A stretch of 64,000 bases of DNA from Acestrorhynchus altus (lineage: Eukaryota; Chordata; Actinopteri; Characiformes; Acestrorhynchidae). Location of the stretch: positions 5,677,028 to 5,741,027 of the forward strand of contig CM067518.1 in NCBI GenBank assembly GCA_034509495.1, written 5' to 3'. The translations under genes were made by a program, and so were the position numbers. Of this stretch, positions 47,305 to 61,225 are shown one piece after another; positions within the stretch are counted from its first letter, which is position 1; every line of letters starts with the position of its first letter. The notes under the pieces are model-generated. The model had not been told where the DNA came from. It saw only the letters and a program-made list of their open reading frames with translations, and did not search any database.

Positions 47305-48426
47305 AGAATGAATGAATGAATGTGTATTTCTAGACAGGCCCTTATAAACAACGTGCTCTGTAAATTCGGAGAATTCCCTGCTCGCAGGCTTATGTGGAGC
47401 AATAATTATTCACAGGTCATTGTAATCCAGCCTGATTTCAAGGCCCTTTCTCCATGCATGCCTAAGTGTGGCTAGCTGCCCACTTCTCTCAGGACATGGC
47501 GCGCTCATCAAGGGGAGTTTCCTCAGCTGTGGATACGGTCATTTGCCCGAGTCGGCCGTGCCTAAAATGTAATTCTTGCAGTTTGCTCTTCAGTGGAGCA
47601 CGCATCTACAGATAACGAAGGCTCACACCCCGGCATTAGATGAACCCCCTCCCCTGGCTCGTCGATTGCTGTGTATGCACTGGACGGATATGCCGCAACC
47701 TACCTATTGATCCCTGGCTGAATGGCTTGGCTTGAGCCCCTGACTGATCTGCACAGTGGTGGTCCACTCACGGTCAATAGAACCCATGACAGTTTTCCAG
47801 CGCTGGATTCCTTGGTGGTCTGTGTAAAGCTAAGGTGGCCATTACAGCCTGTCCAAAGCATTATTACTTGACCTATATCTTATGTTGGATGTCCTTGGAT
47901 TCCCTGGAACAGGTTTATCGCTGACGCATCGTCATGCAGCAAAGCCGTAATGAGGGAAGCTCGTAAAATCAGACTGTAATTAAAACCAGCTGTGAGGGTC
48001 CACCGACTTGAGCCTGTTGTGAAGTGTTGATTGTGCCTGTGGAGATAATGATGATCGGGATTGCAATTGTCTACGCTGGGTGCTGCTTTATGTTGCTCGA
48101 TGGTGGCGTCAGTTCTTCTGCTTCTCCTCATTTGCCCACACAGGGTTGGAAAAGCAGCCCTGATCCCAAGACGTTGCCGGAACTCTAAGGGTCTGTATGT
48201 ATCGGTGCTGGACTGTGATGGGGTTACATGAGAATGCCAGTATAATTAGTGCGGGGCGTCATTATGCCCGTCGCCCCTGCTCCGTTCTGGGACTGTTTGC
48301 TTTGCAGTGTCACAACCTATGACTTCCCCTCAGAGACCATCACAAGGCACACAGACACAGTAGTCCCCACCTGTCACATCCACACTCCACTCTTCACTTC
48401 AGCAGGCCGCAGGGAGAGCATGGCTG

Positions 48427-48427
48427 G

Positions 48428-48458
<31 letters not shown>

Positions 48459-48460
48459 CT
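48427..48460. repeat. (CCTG)n tetranucleotide repeat
   Basis: About seven CTGC units in tandem. CCTG arrays are known to be unstable in other genomes. Confidence 0.9.
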
Positions 48461-51400
48461 CCCTCGGTTTAAACCAGGTTTTCAAAACTTGTACTTGGTG
48501 CGTGCAGCAGGACTGCTGGATGGAATTGATTGCTCTGCCTCCTGCTTCATTTGCAAGGGGTTTGGACGAAACAGAAAAGCTGGCCGTGTTACCGCAGCCC
48601 ATGAGGGTCACGTGCCTGGGGATCACGTGCTTGGCAGTCTCCTGACGAGAGCCACAGCTTTACTCCTGCAGGGATCTCCTGAGCCATTAGTGCTCTGATT
48701 GATTTAGAAAATTGTAGTGTAAATAGATTTACAGGAGCACTTTAGTATATTACACTGAACCACACTATAGTGTAATTTTCTCGATGGAGCAAAATAAAGG
48801 TGTGTTTTGTTTTAACAGGCTGAATTTAAGGTTTAACCAGCTGTGATAAATGGTGTTTGGGAGATAGTGGCCTTTGGGGATCAATAGCACAGGTTTCAAC
48901 AACCTTTTCTTTATGATGGGTCTTGGTATGTGGCAGGAGAGGGGACTTTTCTAAACATCCTCCCAGCTGGAAAGCTCCAAGTCTGGTATTGATTTTAGTT
49001 TTTGCGTAAACAGCCAAAGACCGTGGCTGTTTCTGGGATTCTTGTGGGATCCATTTTCATCCTTGTGAATAAGGTCGTGCGTAGGTTATTTAAGATGTAT
49101 GGTGTTCTTGGGTTCTTTTTTATTATGGCTCTTTCCACTTAGCCTGTTGGTCTTAGGTCCAACTAATTTGGGCTTCTCCACTAACCAGCTATCTGTGCAA
49201 TCCTGGATAAGTATATCCGTGCATTCCATCTATATACACAAATGAATGTCTCCGACAGTCATATCCACTGTTTAGTCTTACTGGAAAGGTGCTGTAACTG
49301 GAAAATAAAAATTTCTTCTGTGTCCGTCTAGAACTTCACCATAGGCTGTGCTGCGCCATTAATAGGGCTGTGTTTTGGCATGTTACCTGGCCATATCGAT
49401 ATGCATCATGATACAGGTGTTATGATTCAATAGTAAAACAATAGAACATGAGAGGGAGTGTTATTGTGGAATAACGCCACCGGTGTGATGAAGCAGCCAA
49501 GCTGTTTTATACGATAACACACGACCTCAACACTGCTGAGTCGTTTGAAACAGTTTGAAACATAAATCAATTAGGAAAGTAATAAACGGCGGCATGAACA
49601 TACTAATTAAATTAACATTAACTTTAAATGTTGGCATTTCCTCCTGCCAGATTATAGTTCCTTAACTAGCATTTTGCTATTTACGAACTCCAGCAGTGAC
49701 GAACTCCACTTACTCACTGCGCAGCCAGCAGCTCCATCTCCAGCTCTTTATACTGACCTACACATTAAACTCTTGTTTCCCACTCACTGTATTTCTTGTG
49801 TGCTTGTCTTTTATTTTATTGTTGTGGAGAGGGCTGAATCACATGACTGGCCAATAAACGTATGTTTACAGGTAATCCCCGAACCACAAACACGAATCAA
49901 CACTTCCCTGAGCTACAACAAGCCCTGACCAAACCCAAAGCTTCCCCCATCTAATCGAGTCACTGTGTCCATATGCCGAGTTTTTAAAACGGTGGGGTGA
50001 TTCCTCTTGAGTGCCTGGACCAAATTCGGGCGAGCAGATGAGGAATTGGCTGCTCCGGATTCACATAATTGTTTTAATCCATTTAGTTACGTTTTGCTCT
50101 TTTGCTCAGAGAATTTAATTTACTTAAGGAGATGCTGCCGTTATTTACTTAACAACACCATTCAGCCGAGTGATAAAGCTTTTGGCGAGAGAACAGCACA
50201 ATTTCAACGCGTCTCAGCCAATCAACTTGCGTGGCCGGAACTAACGGATGTGTAAATTGCAAGATATTGTGATACTGTGAGAGAGACCATGTATTGCAAT
50301 TTCAATATTAAATTTGACAAAAATTGTCATGGTTTAAAAGACAGCGGGCAATGCAGTTCTGCATGAGTAGGGGTTTGCGGGGGTCTCAATGGCCACTTGG
50401 ACAAATGAATCATTTAATTTGCTGGTGCTAAACCTTTACATTTGCCTCTAATGTCTGAAGAGCACATAACTGCTAAATAATGTCTATCTAACGCCTGCTC
50501 TTGACCGATTCATGTAATCTGCTACACAGACCATCAATAGCTTTCCTTTCTCCTGTGGCTGGAAAATCATTTAAAACGATGATACTTCTCAGGGGTAGAA
50601 TATTAGTGTCTGACATATTGATCAAGATGCTGTCTGAGGAAAAAGGCTCACACTATTCAAGGAGCTCCATCCTTTGTTCACTTCCCATGACCTCACACCG
50701 GCAGGTGGGGTCATGCTCTGATCTCCAGAGGCAATCGTTATCCTGCAGTGTGCTTTTTTTTTTCGAGCTACACATTTTAGCCCTCGCAGGCTTCATTACG
50801 GCAGTGTGAGGCTGCTGGGAGAAGCTCTCGCTCGGAAGAGGGATGGTGCCGAATGCTGGGATAAGAGAGGCTGAGAAGAGGCCAGGTCAGCTCTGAAGAG
50901 ATTGGGCTCAGCCTCATCAGTCACCCAGGGCTTGGGGCCAGACAGCAGCCCACAGCAGCCTTTGCTTCATCAAGAACTCGGGCGTGTGTACAAGAGCTCG
51001 TCTTGATGCCAGCCCAGTAATTAATATGAGACTGTAATGACGACTGCATCCAAAGCTGATAAGCTGTTGAGGGGCTGATGGACGATTTGCAGAGGGCCTG
51101 CTGTATTTCGGAGATGCATCTCCTTGTCGGGATCGGAGATGGCACAGGGTGCAGAGGTGCTACCGTTTCACGGTTCCTAGAACAACTGTGTCCCATGGAG
51201 GTGGCTTGAACCTCATTGTGTTTGGCAGTTGGCAGCAATCGTTTGGCAAAGAAAGGAATGTGCAGAAAGGTACTGTGGTCAGTCAGCTTGAGTAGCTACA
51301 AGGTGTAACTGAATGTTGCTTCTTTTACTGTTGCTGGCAAATAATCAATGCATATGTTCTTCCCAGCTCATGTAGAAACATGGATGCCTTCTGTTCTGAA

Positions 51401-51656
51401 GAAATTAAACCAAAACCATCCACTTTGTTGGCGAATTTGCAACCAGATTCTGTACAATAGACCCACCTTCTCATTTGGTTAATAATTTTAATTCAGTCTT
51501 CTTACAAAATGGCAGATCTATATATTTTAAAATATTTATTGAGCAAAATGAAAATGTGCCGCTATCAGGGGGGGGGGGGGGACTTCTGGAATTAGACACT
51601 AAAGATGGTTTAGAGGAGATGAAATGGAAAATGGGCTGTTTTGTCATGGACACATA

Positions 51657-52168
51657 CAGGGGGTGGGACAATGGAACACCTGTCATTGTAGTGTGGGAGG
51701 TTTCATGGCTAAATAGGAGCAGCTTGGTGTCCAATCTTCATTAATTGCACCAGTAAGAGCAGAGTGTGAAGGTTCAATTAGCAGGTAAGAGCTCAGTTTT
51801 GCTCAAAATATGGCAATGAACACAACATTATGGGGGACATACCAGAGTTCAAAAGAGGACAAATTGTTGGTGCACGTCTTACTGGCGCATCTGTGACCAA
51901 GACAGCAAGTCTTTGTGATGTATCAAGAGCCACGGTATCCAGGGTGATGTCAGCACCACCAAGAAGGACCAACCACATCCAACAGGATTAACTGTGGACG
52001 CAAGAGGACGCTGTCTGAAAGGGATGTTGGGGTGCTAACCTGGATTGTATCCCAAAAATGTCATTTCCAAGACGAACTGACGCTGTATTGGCTGCAAAAG
52101 GAGGCCCTAGTACACCACAGTAATCAAAGATTGTGGTGTAAAACAGGTGTTTCAGTTTCATTGTCCCA
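51657..52168 (+). mobile_element. Deleted Tc1-like transposon, copy C
   Basis: Left end CAGGGGGTGGGACAATGG, with a small deletion relative to the other copies. The right end stops at CATTGTCCCAC, so the last bases differ. The 53-codon ORF (51830-51991) is open. Confidence 0.82.
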
Positions 52169-53135
52169 CAAGGCACAAGGCCTCTTTCATGCATGGTTTC
52201 TGAAAACTGGTTGTTTATAGAACTTTTGTTTCTATACTTTTATTAAAGAGAGAACACTCAAGGTTATGTGTAATTGGGAATAACAGCATGGCTTTGATGA
52301 AATACAACACATCGTCAGCTTGCGCTGTTGTATTGCAGCCGTGCTGTTATTTCATAATAACACACTCTCCACACATCTCCTGTCCTATTGCTTTATTAAA
52401 CCCTGATTGCTAGACAGCAGTGTTGTTCTTTTCCTCTGATCTTATGAATACGATGTTGTTTTTAGTCTGTGTTCCTAAAATATTATTTAATAAAAAATTA
52501 TATGCAATACTTACAGTCTTGCAATATATTAAATTGTAACCCCTGTATCATGATGCATATATCAGCAGGTTCTTGCCAATTACACCCAGCAGATTGTTGA
52601 GGAATACACCCGTGTGTCCTCAGCTGGATGCAGATCACAGTTCCTTCTCAGTGTTGAAGAGCTTTTGCTCAACTGTTGACTGTGCAGACCGGAGGCAAAT
52701 GCTGCGAGTTGAGTCAGTGGTCTCTGGACCTCTGTGATGCTCCATGGTTCAAGGTGGGAACATAGCAGGCGGATGCCCAGAGGCTGCTGGATTGGCTAGA
52801 TTTGTGCTTCTCCCTGTATGCCTGATCTACTCCATCTCGGGATCTCTCTGTTTATTAGCCTGGAGCACTCCATCCATCTGCCGCTGCTGACCGAACAGTA
52901 TCGAGTCGGACGCAGTAAGGAATGGGCCTGCTCAGCTCTCCCAGCCGTACTCCTCAATGGTTCCCATGGCTTTAGATCTCTATGCTGACACTTTCATCAT
53001 TGGGCTTATTGATCTCGGACAAGCGCCACAAAGATGGTGGATCGGCGTCGTAGGCTCTTGCTGTTTTGAAGCAGCAGGATTTAGACAAGGCTCTGAGGTG
53101 TAATTGGGAAAACGGATTGAGTGAGAAATGATTCA

Positions 53136-53137
<2 letters not shown>

Positions 53138-53192
<55 letters not shown>
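53138..53192. repeat. (GT)n microsatellite
   Basis: About 27 GT units. Confidence 0.96.
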
Positions 53193-53195
<3 letters not shown>

Positions 53196-53829
53196 CCTAT
53201 TCTTTTCTCTTTTCACTAAAAGTGAGCGCTCCTGTGAGTTTTCTGTTAATTGCATTCTGGGTGATGAAGCTTATCGGCTGAGAAATGCAAAATGCCTGAT
53301 AACAAGGAAATGGGTATGACGGAGGGAAGCAGAGCTTTAATCTTGAAGACTCTTGTGCCTGTGGGCTCTGTGCTTTCCCACTGACTCTTAATAAACGGAG
53401 TCAAAGTGCCCTCATTTCTCTGCCCAGTAGTATAATAGAAAAGACTACTTTTAAGATATTTTAACGCTGTAAACAACCGTTTTAGCTTATTTGTCCAAAT
53501 ATATTCTAGTGTAAGAGAGGAAAACATGGCTAAAGAGTAACAATGTCTTACTGGAAGACATCTTCATTGGGAAATGAAAAGGAGGAATATTTATATTATG
53601 GAATGAGTAGGGTTTAAAATAAAGTTACTTAAATCCCAAAAATAACACACATGATTCAAAGAGCAAAAAACATAGATGAAGAATGGTAAAAGAAAGGTTG
53701 GCAAAAGAGCCAAAATCATATAAAATGTTCACTAGAATCCAATAATCGGGGTTCAGGGGTTTTTCCCAGTGGGATCCAGGTTCATAAAACACCTTAAGTG
53801 AAATTGTCCCTTAGGATTGCCCTTAAACA

Positions 53830-53965
53830 TCACTTTACTTTAAGGAATAAAGGGTGATTTCTTAAGGAAATCATCACCAACCCTTAAATATTTCCCTTAA
53901 GTATCGAATATCGCTTAAGTAACTTCTTAAAATCATTAAGTGTTATAGAAATTTCCTTAATGGCC
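53830..53965. repeat. CTTAAG-rich repeat
   Basis: CCTTAAG and CTTAAGG words recur in both orientations about every 15-25 bp. AT-rich, MITE-like; no clear ends. Confidence 0.4.
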
Positions 53966-54049
53966 AATTTTTAGATCATTTCAAGAGGCACACAGCCTCA
54001 CCTTAACCCTGTGGAGTCACTCCCAATGATGGGATGCCTCCAAAATCAA

Positions 54050-54545
54050 GCTTCGTCTTCGTCTTCTTCCACTTATCCGGGGCCGGGTTGCGTGGGCAGC
54101 AGTCTAAGCAGGGATGCCCAGACCTCCCTCTCCCCTGACACCTCAGCCAGCTCCCCGGGAGGGACCCCGAGGCATTCCCAAGCCAACCAAGAGACATAGT
54201 CCCTCCAGCGTGTCCTGGGTCTACCCCAAGCTCCTCCCGGGAGACTGCAGATCTCATCCTATCTCTAAGGGAGCGCCCGGCCACCCTACGAAGGAAACTC
54301 ATTTTGACCGCTTGTATCCACGATCTTGGCCTTTCGGTCACTACCCACAGCTCATGACCATAGGTGAAGTTTGGAGCGTAGATTGACCGGTAAATCGATA
54401 CCACAGCGGACTGATACACCGACCGCATGACTGCGGCGGCAGCACTGATCCGCCTGTCAAACTCGCGCTCCCTCCCCCCCACTTGGGAACAAGACCCCAA
54501 GATACTTAAACTCCTCCACTTCACGCAAAGATGCGACTGCACACG
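54050..54545 (-). pseudogene. LINE reverse transcriptase C-terminal fragment
   Basis: An open minus-strand frame holds EFDRRISAAAAVMRSVYQSA, IYRSIYAPNFTYGHELWVVT, and then MSFLRRVAGRSLRDRMRSAV. This order is characteristic of the C-terminal region of a non-LTR retrotransposon polymerase common in fish. The catalytic RT motifs lie upstream and are absent, so it is a 5'-truncated dead copy. Confidence 0.8.
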
Positions 54546-55760
54546 TCAAGCTGCGCAGACTGGGTTTGTGCGTAGTTATGGTCAAAAATGTGGCAGGACT
54601 CATAATTTCATAACGCAGTGCAAGCACAAGCTGCATTCAGAGCAGTGACGCAAGGGACGCTACGATGGTCGACGAGATGTTTGTACTGCTGGTGTGCTTT
54701 TCCAGTCAACAGTCATGGTGGACCAGTTTGGTTTGGAAATCTCCTTGGAGTTCTGAGTGAATAACTGCCACAGTGATTTAAGGAGGCATGTTGAGTTGGA
54801 GCAGCAGGACTGTGTGTCTGCAGAGCACTGGCCAAGCACAGGCGTTTGCATTTGGGTTCTTGTGCTGAATGGTTCCGGAGTCAGGGTTAAATTCTCATAT
54901 ACCTGAAGGAGAACAAAGCCTGCATTTTCAAAAATATCTGGATACTTGCGGAGAGGAACTTATTTATTCTACATAGTATGTGTCAAGATATTTATTAGTC
55001 ATGGAACGATGCAATTTTTTGTCCCTTGGTTATCAACAGATACAGATACTTCTATAAAATAAGCAATTTTTTTGGTCCCAACAAATCAGACACGTTGCTA
55101 TACCTTCAGAACAAACACACACGGTGAGATTTGATTACAGTTCAGATTCATTCAATTATTGTTTTTCAATTTCCAGTCCAGCTATTTGATTTGCATGATA
55201 ACATGTTCTCTTATTGCCCACCCCTATGTCAGTCCAATTTTCTGTCTCTTTCCCTCCCCCGAACCTGTTTGATTTCTTCTGTCCAGAAGCTGGTATCTGA
55301 CGACCCAGGGCACATGCCTGGATCTGTTTTACGTTGGGGGCTTTGGAGAGTGGGGGGGTTGATGTAGGCTGGCTTAGAACCTGTTCATTATTCTCCATCT
55401 GATCTGCTGATGTTTTTTTCTTTTTTTTGTGGATTTGACCAAGGGATGAGGGGGCAGCGAAGCGGAAGGGAAGGGCGTGACAGGTGGGCAGCTGGCTAAG
55501 CATCCATTAAGGAAATTTTGAGGGAGTAGCTAATGAGCTGAAAGGTTTTCGAGCACTAGACGTCTGCAGCCGGGGACTGTGCTTTTTAATAACTGTTCAT
55601 AAGTGAAGTCATAAATAGAGTGCTTCCTTCTTTTTCGCCTAATAGAGAGGTGATGCTATATATAAAATATGATGGATGAACATATGCATCCTGTATGCTA
55701 ACAAAAATGAACAGTGCGTGTGTGCCATCTGTGGTGTAGCAAGTGTTGCAGAAAGGTTCA

Positions 55761-56472
55761 CTCAGTGCAGTACAGTGAGGATCAGAACCCTGACCTGATC
55801 CACACTGAGAGAACGTCACTCAGTCCAGTACAGTGAGGATCAGAACCCTGACCTGATCCACACTGAGAACATCACTCAGTCCAGTACAGTGAGGATCAGA
55901 ACCCTGACCTGATTCACACTGAGAGAACGTCACTTAGTCCAGTACGGTGAGGATCAGAACACTAACCTGATCCACACTGAGAACATCACTTAGTCCAGTA
56001 CAGTGAGGATCAGAAAACTGACCTGATCCACAGAGAACATCACTCAGTCCAGTACGGTGAGGATCAGAACCCTGACCTGATCCACACTGAGAGAACATCA
56101 CTCAGTCCAGTACGGTGAGGATCAGAACCCTGACCTGATCCACACTGAGAGAACGCCACTTAGTCCAGTACAGTGAGGATCAGAACCCTGACCTGATTCA
56201 CACTGAGAGAACGTCACTTAGTCCAGTACGGTGAGGATCAGAACACTAACCTGATCCACACTGAGAACATCACTTAGTCCAGTACAGTGAGGATCAGAAA
56301 ACTGACCTGATCCACAGAGAACATCACTCAGTCCAGTACGGTGAGGATCAGAACCCTGACCTGATCCACACTGAGAGAACATCACTCAGTCCAGTACGGT
56401 GAGGATCAGAACCCTGACCTGATCCACACTGAGAGAACATCACTTAGTCCAGTACGGTGAGGATCAGAACCC
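55761..56472. repeat. Minisatellite, 54-58 bp units with a five-unit higher-order period
   Basis: About 13 tandem units share the core TCCAGTAC(A/G)GTGAGGATCAG. Unit starts are at about 55761, 55819, 55875, 55933, 55989, 56043, 56101, 56159, 56217, 56273, 56327, 56385 and 56443. Unit lengths vary (54, 56, 58) by short deletions in CACTGAGAGAAC. The variant order at 55933-56216 repeats at 56217 onward, a 284 bp higher-order period. Confidence 0.95.
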
Positions 56473-57914
56473 CAATTTCTTTCCTAATTTCTTTATTACC
56501 AGTTTCCCATTCCCTCCCACTGTCTTAAGAGACTTCAGAGTGGGGTCAGTTCGGGACGATGCTGGGAGCCTTCATTATTCGGCCTCCAGTCTGCTGAGGG
56601 TGGTCATCTGGCGAAGCATCTGTTAAGAGGGCTTTGAGAGTGTGGCCCCTCTGCAGGGGGCTTATGAGCTCAAAGGGCTATGGCGTGCACACACAGCTTG
56701 GTACTCATTAGCTTTTGGGTTCACTGTGGCACACATTGATTTAGTGCTTGCCCTTAACTGGACAGAGCTGGGTAACCATTTGAAATGATTAGTTAATTTT
56801 CCCAGTATTCCCATTGCCCTAAACAAGGCGAACACCACAAATTCCAACAACTGGCTGATGGACTACATATGGAGACCAGTTTTTAAATTACAAGTAAATG
56901 AGTTTTTCTTTGCCAAACTTTTTCAAGGAGAAACACAATGATTGTGAGGATCGTTATGATCATAGTCTTTTGAATCAAATCTGTCAAATTACAAGAATTT
57001 ATCCCATCAAACTTATTTGGGATTAAGGAGTCCAATAATCCAACAGCACCCAAATTGCTTTTTGGTGGTAAATATTCCTGAAAGTATTTTTGCAACAAAA
57101 TCAGTTTGAGTACGTTTTTTAGTGAAACACCACAAGGCAGTGACTGGGCCAGTTGTGTAATCATCCCAACCACCATCTGCTGACACCGAGTTCATAATCG
57201 GTACTTTTGGCGTGGTGCATGGTGAGGGCTCATGATAAGAGGTTTAACTTTAGCTTGACTCTGGGGAGGGGTGCTGCTTCAGGTTCAAACAATGCCAGTA
57301 TTAGGAGTTTGATTAAGGGGTGGAACGATTAACAGAATTTGATGCAATGTGATTGGTTCTGATTTAATACATTCAAAATACAGCAAACAGCTCGAGAAAG
57401 TCTTACATTATTGTTCATATTTCTGTTTTCAGAAACTTCATAAAAGTACATTCAGACCAAAAGCTGTTTTTTTTATATCTAGAACCAGGATAACACATTA
57501 ACCACATGGTAATATTGAAATAATGATGCAACTGTACAATGTGTTGCACTGCAGTACAGTTCAAAACAGGTTGATTCATAACAGTATGCTGTACTTTTAG
57601 GTCTGTGCTGGTCAAAGTTGTGGGAGTCGTTGTTGTACTGGGTTGATGCACTTTAACCACAACTATTAAACTGCGTGTTTATTCCTGTATGAACATGACA
57701 ATGTTACCTCTCCTCCACTCACCCTGACAAACACTTTAAGGATTAAGTTGAAAAAGGACTCCTGTACACACCTCCTCTTTTATATGGAAAGTAGTGATAC
57801 AGTACGGCATGTACTGGTGTTTGATATAGTCTAAACCAATGCAGATGTTTCAGGTTTTCAGTGATACCAGTTACCAATATGGAATCTTACTATACATGCA
57901 TGCATGCATACATA
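56473..57914. other. Intron block without identified features
   Basis: AT-rich, no exon or repeat recognised. Confidence 0.35.
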
Positions 57915-58430
57915 CAGGGGTTGGACGATGAAACTGAAACACCTGTCATTGTAGTGTGGGGAGGTTTCATGGCTAAATTGGAGCAGCCTGGTGTCCAATC
58001 TTCATTAATTGCACCAGTAAGAGCAGAGTGTGAAGGTTCAATCAGCAGGTAAGAGCACAGTTTTGCTCAAAATATTGCAATAAACACAACATTATGGGGG
58101 ACAAACCAGAGTTCAAAAGAGGACAAATTGTTGGTGCACGTCTTGCTGGCGCATCTGTGACCAAGACAGCAAGTCTTTGTGATGCATCAAGAGCCACGGT
58201 ATCCAGGGTGATGTCAGCACCACCAAGAAGGACCAACCACATCCAACAGGATTAACTGTGGACGTAAGAGGAAGCTGTCTGAAAGGGATGTTGGGGTGTT
58301 AACCCGGATTTTATCCAAAACATGTCATTCCCAAGAGGAATTGCCACTGTATTGGCCGCAAAAGGATGCCCTATAAATAAATGAATTGTGGTCTAAAACC
58401 AGGTGTTTCAGTTTGATTGTTTAACCCCTG
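57915..58430 (+). mobile_element. Deleted Tc1-like transposon, copy D (both ends and TA on each side)
   Basis: Left CAGGGGTTGGACGATGAAAC preceded by TA, right TTTAACCCCTG followed by TA: the expected TA target duplication of the Tc1/mariner superfamily. The 53-codon ORF (58094-58255) is open, starting MGDKPEF. It is the best-bordered copy in the window. Confidence 0.87.
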
Positions 58431-60700
58431 TACATACACATGGACGCTCACTTGGTCATGCTAAATTGCCCCTACCTGTGAGTGCTTGTGACTCTAAAAC
58501 TGAATCGTTTGGTGTATCATATCCTCTTATTGGCCGACACTGATTGCACAACATAACATGGATATGAAAGATAATAAATGGCAAATGAACTTTGATCTAT
58601 ATTTATTCATGTCTAGTGGAGGAAAACTGCATCGCTAGCATTTCAGTGGGAAATACAGCCTGAAACATTTAAGTTTTTGTTGGAAAACTTCACTTCACTG
58701 GTTCAAGCTGCAATCTGAAATGTGACCTGTTTGTTCTGAACTTTGTGGCCAATTTTGCTGGATATTTTTGCAGTTTAACATGCATTTATTTGCCATTTTC
58801 TTTTAGTATTTATAGGAGACAGTTACACGTCAGATTTTTTAAAATTTAAGATGTAAATATAAACAGAATTTAGAAGTTTGTATGAATTGCACCATGTTTT
58901 TATGCAAATTTTACTTTGCTTTAAAATTACAACAGTTGAATGAAAATGTTTGACAGTTGTCAAAAAACAAAAATAAAATAAACAGTGTGAATATCCTGTT
59001 ATTTTTCATATGTATGTATGCATGTATCTAATATCCCATCTCGGTTTGAGCAACAATGTCACACATCGAAGCCACTGATGGTTCAACAGAATGTTAAAGG
59101 TTAAGGGTTAAAGGGTAAACTGGTTACAGTGGTTGGTTTTCTGACAGTTATCGAATTAAGAGGATTTTGTTATCAGTACTGACCAACTCGCCTCCCTACT
59201 GTTTGTTTTTATTATTATATTTTGTTTGTGGGTATTTATCAGTATTTAATGTCAGTATTGATCATGATATCTGGAATGATTGATTTTGGAGCCACTGATT
59301 AGAACCTTTATTTCAGACACCCAGATGTGGTCGGCGTGTCCCACAAAATAGCCTTAGTCTCATCTCCATTAGCCTCTGGGAATGAGTTTGAACGAGTTAC
59401 CATGCTAATCTCTGTGGCCTGCTCAATCAATCGATACTCTAATCACCATTTTTGTCTGACCGGCCCCACTCCACACTCCCCCCTCTGTTTGTCCATCCAT
59501 TAGTCTCTTTAGTTTCCAGTTGTGTTTCCGCAAGGAGATTCACTCGGTACTCCTATCCTCTCCGGCAAACACACAGCAGCTCCGTACAGACAGTACATCG
59601 ATTTTTCTCTCTTTGCCACAAGGAAAGCATCAGGCCTCTGATCGATGGGACATGAATGCACACATGATTATATATCGTTCTTGCTGTAATTGTGTCAGCA
59701 TTATTGCATTCACTAATACATCTTCTGATGTCGGTGTCGGTTCTTTATCGTCTTGGAAACGTTACGTCACGAGTATAATTTCACAACTTGATTGTCGGGC
59801 AGAGAACCTCCAGGACAATTTAGAGGGGTTTGTGGTTTTTAAGCCATAACTTGGTGGACTGAGACCACAAATGAGAAATTGAAGAAAAAGATTCTGTATC
59901 CACGCGTGACTGGATGCTGTTGGAAACATAGGTTTTTGCTTTGTTTCGAGGACCATAGAATGTGGAGGCAGCCAAACCACTGAGGAGTGTGTTTTTAAAA
60001 GTGTCTCGGTACACGTGCATGAAGTTTGAACATTCTTGCCAAAGCAATGTACCCAAACTTTTTATGAAGGACGTTTTTTTGTGAAGGCAACATCTGCACG
60101 CTGCACATGGCCGGTCTCCTGTCTGTGGCTGCGTGGGAAATCATCCGTACTGCGTGAACATCAGTTAGTCTGACAGGCCAGGCCCGGGGCCACAGGGCAG
60201 GAACGTGGTGCAAGGTGCAGGTAATTGTACCTTTCTCTTCTGCCTCTTCTCTGTTCTGCTTTGCCTCTGTGCTGTCTCCCAGCATTTACTCCTTCAGCCT
60301 ATCAGCGGGCACCCTTTGACATGTCCAAAATTACACTGTTTACCCACTTCTGAAGCGCCCATCCCCTCCCACAGCCCTTCCTTCTGCTTTCCGCTCAGAG
60401 GTGAGGGTGTGTGGATGGGTGTAAGTGACGTGGGCGTTCACGTTCTATCTTCTCTCGCTCAAATCTTGTGCGGCTCCTTGCTTTCAAAGCATTGGGGTGG
60501 ATAAGCAGCGGAGGAGGAGTTAATTGTCTCATTGTCTCTGGACGACCCTCATTAATTTGAGAACTGATTGGGGTTGCCTCGACTGAGGCAGTCGGTGTCT
60601 GTGTGAATGTGTGAGCATATGTCTGTGGTTGCTTGTGGGTGTTGAGGTACTTCTGATCAGTAGATGCATCTCCGAATCTGATGGACACACAGATACATAT
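58431..60700. other. Intron block without identified features
   Basis: AT-rich to about 59.3 kb, then mixed. No exon supported. Confidence 0.35.
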
Positions 60701-60707
60701 TGTGCGT

Positions 60708-60957
60708 TTGTGTCCCAATACTTTTGTCCATGTAGAGCAATTATTTTTAGCCCATGCTTGGCATTAGGCACCGTGCCAATAGATTCATGCTTATCTGCTC
60801 CAGAGACTCCTGTTCTATTGGCAGGGCTTCTCTAAAAGGACTAGACAGGCTGTGTGTGCAGTTGCACATCTGTGTCAGCAATGAGTGCAGCTTATAGTAG
60901 GGAGTGCAGCTTATATCATTCGAAGGGATGCCCACAAACGTTTGGACACATTTATGT
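60708..60957 (+). mobile_element. TGTGGACAAAAGTATTGGGA MITE, rearranged copy
   Basis: Begins TGTCCCAATACTTTTGTCCA (one end, inverted) and ends GCCCACAAACGTTTGGACAC (the other end). The interior shares CTGTTCTATTGGCA and CACATCTGTGTCAGCAATG with the 2.3 kb copy. Confidence 0.6.
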
Positions 60958-61019
60958 GGACATTAAAAGTTAACTGCCAAGAAATCGTATTCAAATAAAT
61001 AACAAATAAGAATATCCTT

Positions 61020-61225
61020 TGTTGTGCATTCCCTTAAAATGTGCAAGATCCTTGAGGAACGTCTGAATGTTCCTCAATTTAAACCTGGAGGAACCTCGTA
61101 AGATGCTTCAAGGGCATTCAATGAACCCTTGTCCTTTTATTCAAGGTTCCTTCAAGCCCCTTAAGAGGTTCTTCCACAGGTTCAAACTGTGGAACTGCAA
61201 AAGTTCTTGAAGGATCTTGTAGTTT
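61020..61225. repeat. Repeat rich in TTCCTT / AAGGAAC words
   Basis: Direct and inverted words GAGGAACGTC, GGAGGAACCTC, AAGGTTCCTTCAAG, AGAGGTTCTTCC and CTTGAAGGATC. MITE-like; borders uncertain. Confidence 0.4.

Noticed and set aside
46843..47319. 158-codon plus-strand ORF
   Set aside because: Ends in a GT microsatellite and has no recognisable features; likely chance.
55761..56472. CRISPR-like array
   Set aside because: Whole units repeat head to tail with no unique spacers, and the genome is a vertebrate's; it is a minisatellite.
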